Source: Jejuia sp047345485 (GTDB taxonomy: Bacteria > Bacteroidota > Bacteroidia > Flavobacteriales > Flavobacteriaceae). Taken from it: 64,000 nucleotides of DNA. The translations under genes and the position numbers were made by a program. The stretch lies in NCBI RefSeq assembly GCF_047345485.1, contig NZ_JBLFEN010000009.1, forward strand, positions 1 through 64,000. Reading direction: 5' to 3'. The notes below the pieces were generated by a model, which worked only from the letters and a program-made list of their open reading frames with translations, was not told where the DNA came from and made no database searches. Below, piece by piece: positions 54,867 through 62,848 of the stretch; position 1 is the stretch's first letter, and each line of letters opens with the position of its first letter.

Positions 54867-56459
54867 ATGTTTAAATATTTAAAGAACGATCTTCCTGCAA
54901 GTATTGTTGTATTTTTTGTTGCGCTACCATTATGCCTAGGTATCGCTTTAGCTAGTGGTGCGCCATTATTTTCTGGCCTTATTGCTGGTATTATAGGTGG
55001 AATTGTTGTAGGAGTCATAAGTGGTTCAAAAATTGGAGTTAGTGGTCCTGCTGCAGGTTTAGCGGCAATAGTTTTATCTGCAATTACTTCTTTAGGTTAC
55101 CAGAATTTTTTGTTAGCTGTTGTTATTGGTGGGGTTATTCAGCTTTTATTTGGTGTTTTGCGTTTAGGAATTATTGGATATTTTTTTCCTTCTTCTGTGA
55201 TAAAAGGTATGCTAACGGGTATAGGAATTATTATTATTTTAAAACAGATAAGATTCTTTTTTGGCATGGATGCAAATGTTGAAGGGAGTATTGATTTCCT
55301 TAAAGTAGAATGGAATAATTTATTATCTGGTTTTTTAAATGATATAAATGCGTTATTAAGTGGAAATATAAGTGTGGGTGCTACAATAATTGGCGTTATA
55401 TCTATAGGGATATTGCTACTATGGTCTAACGTACTCTCAAAAAAAGGGAAGATATTTCAGTTAGTTCAAGGGCCTTTGGTGGCTGTTGTAGTAGGTATCA
55501 TCTTTTATATGATTACTAAAGATAGTGCAATGGGGCTTATAGATGATCAATTAGTTTCTGTACCAGTACCCGATAGTTTAGATAGTTTTAAAGGACAGTT
55601 TAGTTTTCCAAATTTTGCAGTTATTGTAAAACCAGAAATTTGGTTAACTGGTTTTACAATAGCTTTAGTTGCTTCACTCGAGACCTTACTTTGTGTTGAA
55701 GCTACAGATAAACTAGATCCGCATAAAAATGTAACACCTACTAATAGAGAACTATTTGCACAAGGAACAGGTAATATCTTGTCTGGTATGATTGGAGGTT
55801 TGCCAATTACACAAGTAATTGTAAGAAGTTCAGCTAATATTCAATCTGGTGGTAGATCTAAAATGTCTGCAATTATTCATGGATTTTTCTTATTAATATC
55901 AGTTATTTTAATCCCTAAAATATTAAATAACATTCCATTAGCAGTTTTGGCGGCAGTATTGTTTATAGTAGGTTTTAAATTAGCAAAGCCATCTACATTT
56001 AAAAAAATGTTTAGTTTGGGCTGGAAACAGTGGCTACCTTTTATGGCAACGGTACTACCTATGGTAATTACTGGAGATTTATTGTTAGGAATAGGATTAG
56101 GATTGGCTATAGGTATAATTGTAATATTAATTAAGAGTTTCCAAAACTCTCACTTTTTACATAAAGAAGGTGAAGATGTAGATGATGGAAAAGTAAAAAT
56201 GACTTTAGCTGAGGAAGTTACTTTCTTTAATAAAGGTGCTATATTAAAGGAGTTAGATAGCTTATCGCCAAATTCATTTTTAGAATTAGATGTAAGAAAA
56301 ACAAGGTATTTAGATAATGATATTATCGAAATTCTTGAAGATTTTGCTTTTAAGGCAAAAGAGCGACATATAGACATAAAATTAGTGTCTGAAAGAGGTG
56401 TTGTTGAAAATCCCGAGAGTTATATAGAGTTTTTTAAACTTAATAAGCCCAAACACTAG
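54867..56459 (+). CDS. SulP family inorganic anion transporter with STAS domain (BicA-like)
   Basis: 530 residues. The transport domain has many hydrophobic helices and family motifs: LPASIVVFFVALPLCLGIAL, GSKIGVSGPAAGLAAIVL and GNILSGMIGGLPITQVIVRS. A STAS domain fills about residues 435-525 (LDSLSPNSFLELDVRKTRYL). SulP members carry sulfate, bicarbonate or other anions. The next gene is a carbonic anhydrase, favouring bicarbonate, as for cyanobacterial BicA. Substrate assignment is inferred from context. Confidence 0.9.
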   Translation: MFKYLKNDLPASIVVFFVALPLCLGIALASGAPLFSGLIAGIIGGIVVGVISGSKIGVSGPAAGLAAIVLSAITSLGYQNFLLAVVIGGVIQLLFGVLRLGIIGYFFPSSVIKGMLTGIGIIIILKQIRFFFGMDANVEGSIDFLKVEWNNLLSGFLNDINALLSGNISVGATIIGVISIGILLLWSNVLSKKGKIFQLVQGPLVAVVVGIIFYMITKDSAMGLIDDQLVSVPVPDSLDSFKGQFSFPNFAVIVKPEIWLTGFTIALVASLETLLCVEATDKLDPHKNVTPTNRELFAQGTGNILSGMIGGLPITQVIVRSSANIQSGGRSKMSAIIHGFFLLISVILIPKILNNIPLAVLAAVLFIVGFKLAKPSTFKKMFSLGWKQWLPFMATVLPMVITGDLLLGIGLGLAIGIIVILIKSFQNSHFLHKEGEDVDDGKVKMTLAEEVTFFNKGAILKELDSLSPNSFLELDVRKTRYLDNDIIEILEDFAFKAKERHIDIKLVSERGVVENPESYIEFFKLNKPKH

Positions 56460-56535
56460 TTGTTTAAAGTGTTATTAAAAAAATGTAAATTGTATAAATT
56501 AAAGGTATCTTAACTAAATTAAATAAAACATAATT

Positions 56536-57177
56536 ATGAAAAATACATATTATAATCAATTATTAGCCAATAATAAGGATTGGGTAAAAGAGATGACCGA
56601 GAAAGACGAAAATTATTTTGAGGATTTATCTAAAGGACAAAAGCCACCAGTACTTTGGATAGGTTGTGCAGATAGTAGAGTGCCAGCCAATGAAATTACA
56701 GGAACACATCCTGGTGAACTATTTGTACACCGAAATATTGCAAACATGGTGGTACACACAGATATGAACATGTTAAGCGTTTTAGATTATGCTGTTAATC
56801 ATTTAGGTGTAAAGCATGTTATTGTTTGTGGTCATTATGGTTGCGGTGGTGTTGCAGCTGCAATGCAAAACAAATCTTTAGGGCTTATCAATAAATGGGT
56901 AAGAAACATTAAAGAGGTGTATAAAGACAATAAAACAGAGCTTAAAAAAATAGATGATGATAAAGAGCGTTTTGATAGACTTGTAGAGTTAAACGTAAAG
57001 GCGCAAGTGTACGATTTAGCCAAAACATCTATAGTACAACAAGCTTGGAAAGACGATCGAGGACTAGAGGTACATGGTTGGGTGTATGATTTAAAAGATG
57101 GAATTATTCACGATTTAAAAGTATCAATGGATAGTGCACAACATTTGGATGATATTTTTACTTTAGATTTAGATTAA
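56536..57177 (+). CDS. can: Beta-class carbonic anhydrase
   Basis: 213 residues. Zinc ligands and catalytic residues are in CADSRVP (Cys44, Asp46, Arg48) and CGHYGCGG (His100, Cys103), a complete beta-class active site. It interconverts CO2 and bicarbonate in the cytoplasm. It lies 76 bases after the SulP gene on the same strand, so the two probably serve together in bicarbonate supply. A terminator follows. Confidence 0.97.
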   Translation: MKNTYYNQLLANNKDWVKEMTEKDENYFEDLSKGQKPPVLWIGCADSRVPANEITGTHPGELFVHRNIANMVVHTDMNMLSVLDYAVNHLGVKHVIVCGHYGCGGVAAAMQNKSLGLINKWVRNIKEVYKDNKTELKKIDDDKERFDRLVELNVKAQVYDLAKTSIVQQAWKDDRGLEVHGWVYDLKDGIIHDLKVSMDSAQHLDDIFTLDLD

Positions 57178-57212
57178 AGTCTTGTAAAAACACACCTTAT
57201 TAAGCAGTATTT

Positions 57213-57250
57213 AAAAAGCCATCTACATATAAAACGTGATGGCTTTTTTT
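57213..57250 (+). terminator. Terminator between the convergent carbonic anhydrase and SbtA genes
   Basis: AAGCCATC pairs with GATGGCTT across a 15-nt loop and runs into T residues. On the opposite strand the A-rich 5' side also gives a short T-run, so it may work both ways. Confidence 0.85.
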
Positions 57251-57271
57251 GATTCAATTTTCTTTTTCAAT

Positions 57272-58240
57272 TTATGTCATTTGAATAAAGGCGTAGTAAA
57301 TAGGTAAACCTAAAGTGATATTAAATGGGAAGGTTATACCCAATGCCATGGGGATATAGATACCCGCATCTGCTCTAGGTTCTGCAAGTTTCATGGTTGC
57401 AGGAACAGCGATATATGAAGCACCTGCACCTAATATGGCAAATAATAATCTGTTTCCGTCGCTATTAGTGATAAAACCACTTAGGTAAGCTACTATTAAT
57501 CCATTTATTAGCGGGACGATGATTCCGAAGGCAAATAAAAAGAAACCATACTGTTTAAAGCCTTTAATTCGTTTTGCGGTTACCATGCCCATTTCTAATA
57601 AAAATAATGATAAAAAGCCTTTAAAAATATCGGTTGTAAAAGGCTCTATACCTCTAGCTTGGGTAGCATCGGCAATTAATCCAATAACTAAACTACCTAT
57701 AAGCATTAATACGCTTCCGCCAGTAAGTGAGTGTTTAATTAAAGCACCTATTGATTTTTTTTCGCCAGATTTTTTATCTGCATCGTATAGCATAATTAAA
57801 ATAACACCAACAATGATGGCTGGAGATTCCATTATGGCCATTATAGCAACCATATGACCGCCAAAGCTAATACCTTGATTTTCTAAAAAAGAGACAGCTG
57901 TTACAAAGGTTACGGCACTTACCGAGCCATAAGCTGCAGCAATAGCACCTGCATTTGGTACGCCTACTTTTTTCTTAAGTGCAAAAAACGTATAAATAGG
58001 TACTATGCTAGACAGTAGTATTGCAAAAATAATAGAGTATAAAATCTCTGCGTTAAACTCACTGTGCGATAACTCTTGTCCGCCTTTAAATCCAATAGCG
58101 AATAGTAAATAAAGTGAAATAAATTTCGAGGAATTTTCAGGAATTTTCAAATCACTTTTTAAAGAAGTAGCAATAATACCAAGTAAAAAAAACAAAAGTA
58201 CTGGGTTGGTTAAATTGCTAATAAGTATATCAATATTCAT
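57272..58240 (-). CDS. sbtA: SbtA-type sodium-dependent bicarbonate transporter
   Basis: 322 residues of a polytopic membrane protein. Motifs fit the sodium-dependent bicarbonate permease family: NLTNPVLLFFLLGIIATSLK, LYLLFAIGFKGGQELSHSEF, GAIAAAYGSVSAVTFVTAVS, ILGAGASYIAVPATMKLAEP. In cyanobacteria SbtA takes up bicarbonate with high affinity. The SbtB PII-like partner is not adjacent here. The gene is divergent from a LysR regulator, which probably controls it, and convergent with the carbonic anhydrase gene. Confidence 0.93.
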   Translation of the reverse strand: MNIDILISNLTNPVLLFFLLGIIATSLKSDLKIPENSSKFISLYLLFAIGFKGGQELSHSEFNAEILYSIIFAILLSSIVPIYTFFALKKKVGVPNAGAIAAAYGSVSAVTFVTAVSFLENQGISFGGHMVAIMAIMESPAIIVGVILIMLYDADKKSGEKKSIGALIKHSLTGGSVLMLIGSLVIGLIADATQARGIEPFTTDIFKGFLSLFLLEMGMVTAKRIKGFKQYGFFLFAFGIIVPLINGLIVAYLSGFITNSDGNRLLFAILGAGASYIAVPATMKLAEPRADAGIYIPMALGITFPFNITLGLPIYYAFIQMT

Positions 58241-58262
58241 AAGTTTGGTTTTAATTCGGGTG

Positions 58263-58270
58263 CAAATCTA
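58263..58270 (-). promoter_or_regulatory. Promoter -7 element of sbtA
   Basis: On the minus strand TAGATTTG matches TAnnTTTG, 23 bases before the sbtA start. The divergent gap of 88 bases would also hold the LysR operator. Confidence 0.55.
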
Positions 58271-58296
58271 CACTAGCATATTCATATATTTTTATT

Positions 58297-58304
58297 TAAA
58301 TTTG
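58297..58304 (+). promoter_or_regulatory. Promoter -7 element of the LysR gene
   Basis: TAAATTTG matches TAnnTTTG, 24 bases before the start codon of the regulator gene, giving a short leader. Confidence 0.5.
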
Positions 58305-58328
58305 TTATTTAAAGCATAAATATTATTT

Positions 58329-59255
58329 ATGAATTTTACATTGCATCAATTAAAAGTGTTTAGTGTTATTGTTGAAAACAAAAGCATCACTAAAGCTGCA
58401 GAAGAGTTAAATATGACACAACCTGCGGCATCAATACAGCTTAAAAATTTTCAAGATCAGTTTGATATTCCACTTACAGAGGTATTAGGAAGACAGTTGT
58501 ATGTTACAAATTTTGGGATGGAAATTTATGAAATAGCAGAATCTATTTTAAACCAAGTGGGCACCATAGAATATAGAACCGAGGCTTTTAAAGGCTTACT
58601 GTCTGGTAAGCTTAGAATTTCTGTAGTATCTACTGGTAATTATGTAATGCCTTATTTTTTAAATGGATTTTTAAAACAACACCCACAGATTGATTTGGTT
58701 TTAGATGTATCCAACAAAACAAATGTGATTAAAGATTTAGAACAAAACGAGGTAGATTTCTCTTTAGTAACTATCAGTCCAAAGCATTTAGATTTAAACG
58801 AAGAGCCTATTATGATTAATAAATTGCACTTAGTGGCAGCCTCTAGTCATGATTTAGATCTTAAAAAAGTTGAAGATAAATCCATATTTAATAGAATTCC
58901 CTTAATATATCGTGAGGAAGGTTCTGGAACACGTTTTACCATGCAAGAGTTTTTTGCAGAAGAGCATATTAAACCAAAAGTAAAGTTAGAATTAACCACC
59001 AACGAAGCCATAACACAAGCTGTAATTGCAGATATCGGGATGTCTATCGTATCCTTACTAGGTATTAAAAACGAATTATCGCAAAACGAACTTAAAATAA
59101 TTCCTGTAAAAGGCCTCCCGTTAGAATCGCAATGGAAACTCATTTGGCTAAAGAAAAAGAATTTATCACCAGTAGCAACCGCTTTTTTAGACTATGTAAG
59201 GCAAGAAAAAGATAAGGTGTATAACGACTATTTTAAGTGGATGGAGCAGTATTAA
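58329..59255 (+). CDS. LysR family transcriptional regulator (CbbR/CmpR-like)
   Basis: 308 residues. The helix-turn-helix is at 17-45 (SITKAAEELNMTQPAASIQL); the effector-binding domain follows with LRISVVSTGNYVMPYFLNGF and EEGSGTRFTMQEFF, a stretch found in regulators of carbon fixation and inorganic-carbon uptake. Divergent position next to sbtA suggests it regulates bicarbonate transport. The effector is unknown. Its stop overlaps the cvpA stop by four bases. Confidence 0.92.
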   Translation: MNFTLHQLKVFSVIVENKSITKAAEELNMTQPAASIQLKNFQDQFDIPLTEVLGRQLYVTNFGMEIYEIAESILNQVGTIEYRTEAFKGLLSGKLRISVVSTGNYVMPYFLNGFLKQHPQIDLVLDVSNKTNVIKDLEQNEVDFSLVTISPKHLDLNEEPIMINKLHLVAASSHDLDLKKVEDKSIFNRIPLIYREEGSGTRFTMQEFFAEEHIKPKVKLELTTNEAITQAVIADIGMSIVSLLGIKNELSQNELKIIPVKGLPLESQWKLIWLKKKNLSPVATAFLDYVRQEKDKVYNDYFKWMEQY

Positions 59256-59770
59256 ACAATTGTTGCAGCTGCATCATCAGTATCGTTATCCTTTTTTAAA
59301 AGGTTAGGAAAAATTCTAGGTGCTAAAGATTTTACAGGTTCATATAATATAGAATCTTCTAAATCCTCATCACTAGTAAAGGGAATCGTATTATTTAAGC
59401 TATCAAACACCATAACAATTACACTTAAAATAACACCAATTTTTAGTGCTCCAAAAACACCACCAAGTAGTTTATTAATAATCCCTAAAGCCGCAAAATT
59501 AGCAAGTTTAGTAAGCGCTTTTCCGGCTAGTGCAATAGCAAAAACAATAACAATAAAGGTTATTGCAAAGGCCACTATGTTAATATATTTTTCATCCCAA
59601 GATACCTTTTCCATTAAAAATTCTGCCGCAAAATTGCTAAAATGTATGGCGCCATATACCCCAGCAACTAAAGCAACTAGAGATGCTACCTCTACAAAAA
59701 GCCCTTTCATAAACCCGCGAATAAGTCCAAATAAAATCAACGCTCCTAAAATAATATCTATAATTGCCAT
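59252..59770 (-). CDS. cvpA: CvpA family membrane protein
   Basis: 172 residues with four hydrophobic segments: IDIILGALILFGLIRGFMKG, VEVASLVALVAGVYGAIHF, IVAFAITFIVIVFAIALAG and GALKIGVILSVIVMVFDSL. The RGFMKGLF motif after the first helix is typical of CvpA (colicin V production) proteins, linked to envelope homeostasis. The C-terminal 40 residues are acidic and cytoplasmic. It is convergent with the LysR gene. Confidence 0.92.
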   Translation of the reverse strand: MAIIDIILGALILFGLIRGFMKGLFVEVASLVALVAGVYGAIHFSNFAAEFLMEKVSWDEKYINIVAFAITFIVIVFAIALAGKALTKLANFAALGIINKLLGGVFGALKIGVILSVIVMVFDSLNNTIPFTSDEDLEDSILYEPVKSLAPRIFPNLLKKDNDTDDAAATIV

Positions 59771-59784
59771 ACGCTAAATTTAAA

Positions 59785-59792
59785 CAAATATA
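59785..59792 (-). promoter_or_regulatory. Promoter -7 element of cvpA
   Basis: On the minus strand TATATTTG is a perfect TAnnTTTG match, 15 bases before the cvpA start; the leader would be very short. Confidence 0.55.
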
Positions 59793-59817
59793 GAATAATA
59801 CTCATATTTAGGTTTAG

Positions 59818-59825
59818 TAACTTTG
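59818..59825 (+). promoter_or_regulatory. Promoter -7 element of the 118-residue protein gene
   Basis: TAACTTTG matches TAnnTTTG about 64 bases before the start codon, divergent from the cvpA promoter. Confidence 0.5.
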
Positions 59826-59889
59826 CAACTTTAAGGTAATTAATCTTAATTTTTATAGTAGTAACATAATACACAAATAAGCTAAACCT

Positions 59890-60246
59890 ATGGCTAGAGA
59901 CGAAACATTAAAAGAACGCTGGGAATTGGTGGTAAAAAAACTATCCAATCAATTTGCCGATGGCGATGTTTTAGACCTAGATGCTATTATATATCTTATA
60001 GGTGTGCAAGAGCTAGGGCAGCTTAATAGAGCTTTTAAAAAAGACCAAAAGTTAGACCTTATGCATATTGCCATTTGTAAATTGCTAAGTCCTTATGGGT
60101 ATTATGAGCTCGATTTTGTGGATGATGAAGGCTGGCCACATTACAAAACACTAGAAGCCTTACCACATTTAAAAGCAGGAGAACAATCGGTTTTAATGAA
60201 AGAAGCAATTGTAAATTACTTTTTAGAAACTCAATATATCCATTAA
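59890..60246 (+). CDS. Conserved small protein of unknown function
   Basis: 118 residues, mostly helical and soluble, with no signal or membrane segment. Stretches such as DVLDLDAIIYLIGVQELGQL, MHIAICKLLSPYGYYELDF and DEGWPHYKTLEALPHL look well preserved and belong to a family I recall as common in Bacteroidota, often near cvpA and pheS. No catalytic motif is apparent. The gene has its own promoter-like element and is followed by a composite repeat cluster. Confidence 0.8.
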   Translation: MARDETLKERWELVVKKLSNQFADGDVLDLDAIIYLIGVQELGQLNRAFKKDQKLDLMHIAICKLLSPYGYYELDFVDDEGWPHYKTLEALPHLKAGEQSVLMKEAIVNYFLETQYIH

Positions 60247-60251
60247 ACTAC

Positions 60252-60300
60252 ATGTCACTTCTAGTGATTTTGATTTTTTTATCAAAATTGTATCGAGAAT
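60252..60300. repeat. TCTCGATAC-family repeat, partial
   Basis: CACTTCTAGTGATTTTGA followed by TTATCAAAATTGTATCGAGA is one arm pair of the family seen at 35667 and 42295. It abuts the structured element that follows. Confidence 0.7.
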
Positions 60301-60468
60301 TTGGGCGTTACCCTAAAGGGTCGGGCTTTCCGCTATATCTTTTTAATGCGTCATTGCGAGAAGTTAGCGACGTGGCAATCTCTTAAATTATAGTTCAAAA
60401 ACCAGCTTAATACCTACCCAGCATTAAAAAGGATACCGCTGCAATCCCTAACGCAGCTGCCAGCCAAA
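60301..60468 (-). ncRNA. Structured dispersed element, copy B (Flavo-1-like candidate)
   Basis: Read on the minus strand: GCGTTAGGGATTGCAGCGGT then ATCC, one arm of a perfect 11-bp stem (CTTTTTAATGC), a long loop, the other arm (GCATTAAAAAG), GATATAGCGGAAAGCCCG, a terminal ACCC/GGGT hairpin and CGCCC. On plus-strand numbering the stem arms are 60421-60431 and 60339-60349. A REP-like half element sits inside the loop, so one repeat is nested in another. The gap 60247-60562 holds this cluster and the pheS promoter. Confidence 0.65.
60350..60384. repeat. REP-like half element (CATTGCGAG family) nested in copy B
   Basis: GTCATTGCGAGAAGTTAGCG followed by ACGTGGCAATCTC is a half copy of the family around 1726-2439. 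It lies entirely within the large loop of the structured element and leaves both stems intact. Confidence 0.8.
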
Positions 60469-60535
60469 GCCATTATAAATCTCAATTTTTAGGTATTACT
60501 TACTAAGTTCCTCCTAAATATGAAGATAATTTGAT

Positions 60536-60543
60536 TAAATTTG
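60536..60543 (+). promoter_or_regulatory. Possible promoter -7 element of pheS
   Basis: TAAATTTG matches TAnnTTTG, 19 bases before the pheS start codon. No clear -33 TTG is visible at the usual spacing. Confidence 0.4.
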
Positions 60544-60562
60544 CCAACATTTTCAAGTCATC

Positions 60563-61582
60563 ATGATAGATAAAATACAAGAACTTATTGCCGAAGCCGA
60601 AGCGTTTAAAGCGCAAACTAAAGAAGAGGTAGAAGCATTTCGTATAAAATATTTAGGTAAAAAAGGACTATTAAATCAATATTTTGCCGAGTTTAAAAAT
60701 GTGGCAAACGACCAGAAAAAGGAATTTGGTCAAACCATTAATAAGCTTAAAAAAACTGCTGAAGACAAGGTAAACACCTTAAAGAACGAACTTGAAGATA
60801 AAGAGGAAGTAAAGGGTGTATATGGCGATTTATCTCGTCCAGGGCAACCCATTGCAATAGGAGCGCGACACCCGATTTCAATCGTTAAAAATCAAATCAT
60901 AGAAATTTTTTCTCGCATAGGTTTTAACGTCAGCGAAGGCCCTGAAATTGAAGACGATTGGCATAACTTTACAGCATTAAATTTACCAGAGCATCACCCT
61001 GCACGCGACATGCAGGATACGTTTTTTATACAAACCAACCCTGATGTATTATTGCGTACACACACTAGTTCTGTACAAGTGCGATACATGGAAAATAACA
61101 AGCCACCTATTAGAACCATTTCTCCGGGGCGTGTATATAGAAACGAAGCAATATCGGCACGTTCGCACTGTTTTTTCCACCAAGTAGAAGGCTTGTATAT
61201 TGATAAAGATGTGAGTTTTGCAGATTTAAAACAAACACTACAACACTTTACCACAGAAATGTTTGGGAAAAGTAAAATACGGTTACGCCCAAGTTATTTC
61301 CCGTTTACAGAGCCAAGTGCAGAGGTAGATGTGTATTGGGGTTTAGAAACCGAGACCGATTATAAAATGACTAAAGGAACCGGCTGGTTAGAAATTATGG
61401 GCTGTGGTATGGTAGATCCTAATGTGTTAGAAAATTGCGGTATAGACTCTAAAGAATACTCTGGTTTTGCCTTTGGTATGGGTATAGACCGTATTGCTTT
61501 ATTACTACACCAAATTAGTGATATTCGTTTACTAAGTGAGAATGATGTTAGGTTTTTAGAGCAGTTTAAGAGTGCTTTGTAA
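60563..61582 (+). CDS. pheS: Phenylalanine--tRNA ligase alpha subunit
   Basis: 339 residues, the usual size. The N-terminal coiled coil (about 1-90) binds tRNA. The class II catalytic core contains HPISIVKNQIIEIFSRIGF, EGPEIEDDWHNFTALNLPEH, motif 2 PGRVYRNEAISARSHCFFHQ and motif 3 FGMGIDRIALLLH. It charges tRNA-Phe together with PheT. No pheT gene lies next to it here, as is often the case in Bacteroidota. Confidence 0.98.
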   Translation: MIDKIQELIAEAEAFKAQTKEEVEAFRIKYLGKKGLLNQYFAEFKNVANDQKKEFGQTINKLKKTAEDKVNTLKNELEDKEEVKGVYGDLSRPGQPIAIGARHPISIVKNQIIEIFSRIGFNVSEGPEIEDDWHNFTALNLPEHHPARDMQDTFFIQTNPDVLLRTHTSSVQVRYMENNKPPIRTISPGRVYRNEAISARSHCFFHQVEGLYIDKDVSFADLKQTLQHFTTEMFGKSKIRLRPSYFPFTEPSAEVDVYWGLETETDYKMTKGTGWLEIMGCGMVDPNVLENCGIDSKEYSGFAFGMGIDRIALLLHQISDIRLLSENDVRFLEQFKSAL

Positions 61583-61614
61583 TAGGTGATTTGGGGTGTT
61601 CGTTTAACGTTAAG

Positions 61615-61638
61615 TATATATATGCATGTTGGGCAATA
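61615..61638. repeat. Direct repeat 1 beside the accessory module
   Basis: TATATATATGCATGTTGGGC followed by AATA is similar to the copy at 61782-61801, about 165 bases further on. The intervening sequence contains TTGGGC and its inverse GCCCAA, so it could fold. It may be a recombination site or a worn repeat. Confidence 0.5.
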
Positions 61639-61781
61639 AATAAGCGATTATTATCGGTTAAGCAACAAGTCAAATCTTTTTATTTTGTTTTAATTTTTCT
61701 CTTTTAATACCAAATCAAAAAATTTGGCGACTTAGCAAATAGACAACAACTTTTCGATTAAACAACAATCGCCCAATTTGC

Positions 61782-61801
61782 TATATATATTGTTGGCAAT
61801 A
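61782..61801. repeat. Direct repeat 2 at the boundary of the accessory module
   Basis: TATATATATTGTTGGCAATA ends two bases before the stop codon of the RES gene. Together with copy 1 it marks the junction between the conserved pheS side and the accessory genes. Confidence 0.5.
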
Positions 61802-61802
61802 G

Positions 61803-62846
61803 TTATTTTATTTTTCCGTGTGTTAATTTGATATCTTTTATCTCGTAAACATTGGTTTTAAAACACTCTAATTTTCTAGGATTAAAAATTGCAATGTTAT
61901 AACCATCAGAATTCAATGAACTTTGATATTCCACACCATCAAACCCTAAAGATTTAATAAATTCTGATATGTATTGAGTAGGAATATAATCTAGAATTTT
62001 GTCTCTTTTTCTAATTGGTAAAGACAATTCCTTTTGTAGAGTCTGTATGAAAGGAATATAAATTAGATAATTTTCTATTTCTTCAAATTCTGACCAATAC
62101 ATTGGGTCGTCTTTTGGGTTTCGAAGGTTCAATACTTTAATATCTTCTTTTAATTTAAATTCGCCAACGGTCACATAGTCAAAAAGTGAAGCTCTAGTCT
62201 CATACATTGAGGTTTCAGGACTATCAGCAATATACAAATATGAAATCCCTTTTGGATTAGCTCTTCCTGCTGAAGCTAATTCTGGTGTTGGTGGATTTCC
62301 CATCTTTTCGTAAGAAAAACCGTTTTTGTCTGAAACTCTGCATCTAAAAAATATTCTGCCTTTTTTAATTTTTTTATAAAAGCTTTCGTGAAGGAAATAT
62401 GTTTTTAATTTTTTTAAATCAATTGTATTCTGAATATGATAACGATTCTCAAATTTTATTTCTTTTTTAAAATCATTCCATATATTGTGTAAATTATGAG
62501 ATTCAACTTCTAGTAGAGATTTATTTTGAAAAGAAACATTGTTTTCAAATAATTCCCTCAAATCATCCATCTCATCTTCAAAAATGGCTTTCAAAAGATT
62601 AGTTGGACTTGTGACAATTTCACTAATAATATTAAAATCTTCTCTTAATGATTCAGAAATTTGTAAAACGGAATTTTCGTCTGGAACGTAAAGTGAAAGT
62701 ATATTTCTAAAAAAATCTGATAGTTCTCTTGCTGAATAAATAGATGTGTTTTCAGTACTACAAAAATCACAAGTTCCAGTTCTGTCATCACCATTAATAA
62801 TACTAATTAGATATGAACTTGTAAAGCAATTAACGCAACAGTTCAT
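61803..62846 (-). CDS. RES-domain protein with N-terminal zinc-ribbon/HEPN-like part
   Basis: 347 residues. Residues 1-30 hold paired cysteines (CVNC at 4-7 and CDFC at 26-29), a likely zinc ribbon. Residues 35-150 are helical, resembling the HEPN/RES N-terminal extension. From 163 the RES domain is clear: GRIFFRCRVS, MGNPPTPELASAGRANPKG, SYLYIADSPETSMYETRASL. RES proteins such as Res/MbcT degrade NAD+ as toxins, usually with an Xre-type antitoxin; no such partner is present. It is the last gene of the accessory module, two bases after the sce7725-like gene. Confidence 0.85.
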   Translation of the reverse strand: MNCCVNCFTSSYLISIINGDDRTGTCDFCSTENTSIYSARELSDFFRNILSLYVPDENSVLQISESLREDFNIISEIVTSPTNLLKAIFEDEMDDLRELFENNVSFQNKSLLEVESHNLHNIWNDFKKEIKFENRYHIQNTIDLKKLKTYFLHESFYKKIKKGRIFFRCRVSDKNGFSYEKMGNPPTPELASAGRANPKGISYLYIADSPETSMYETRASLFDYVTVGEFKLKEDIKVLNLRNPKDDPMYWSEFEEIENYLIYIPFIQTLQKELSLPIRKRDKILDYIPTQYISEFIKSLGFDGVEYQSSLNSDGYNIAIFNPRKLECFKTNVYEIKDIKLTHGKIK

Positions 62847-62848
62847 AA

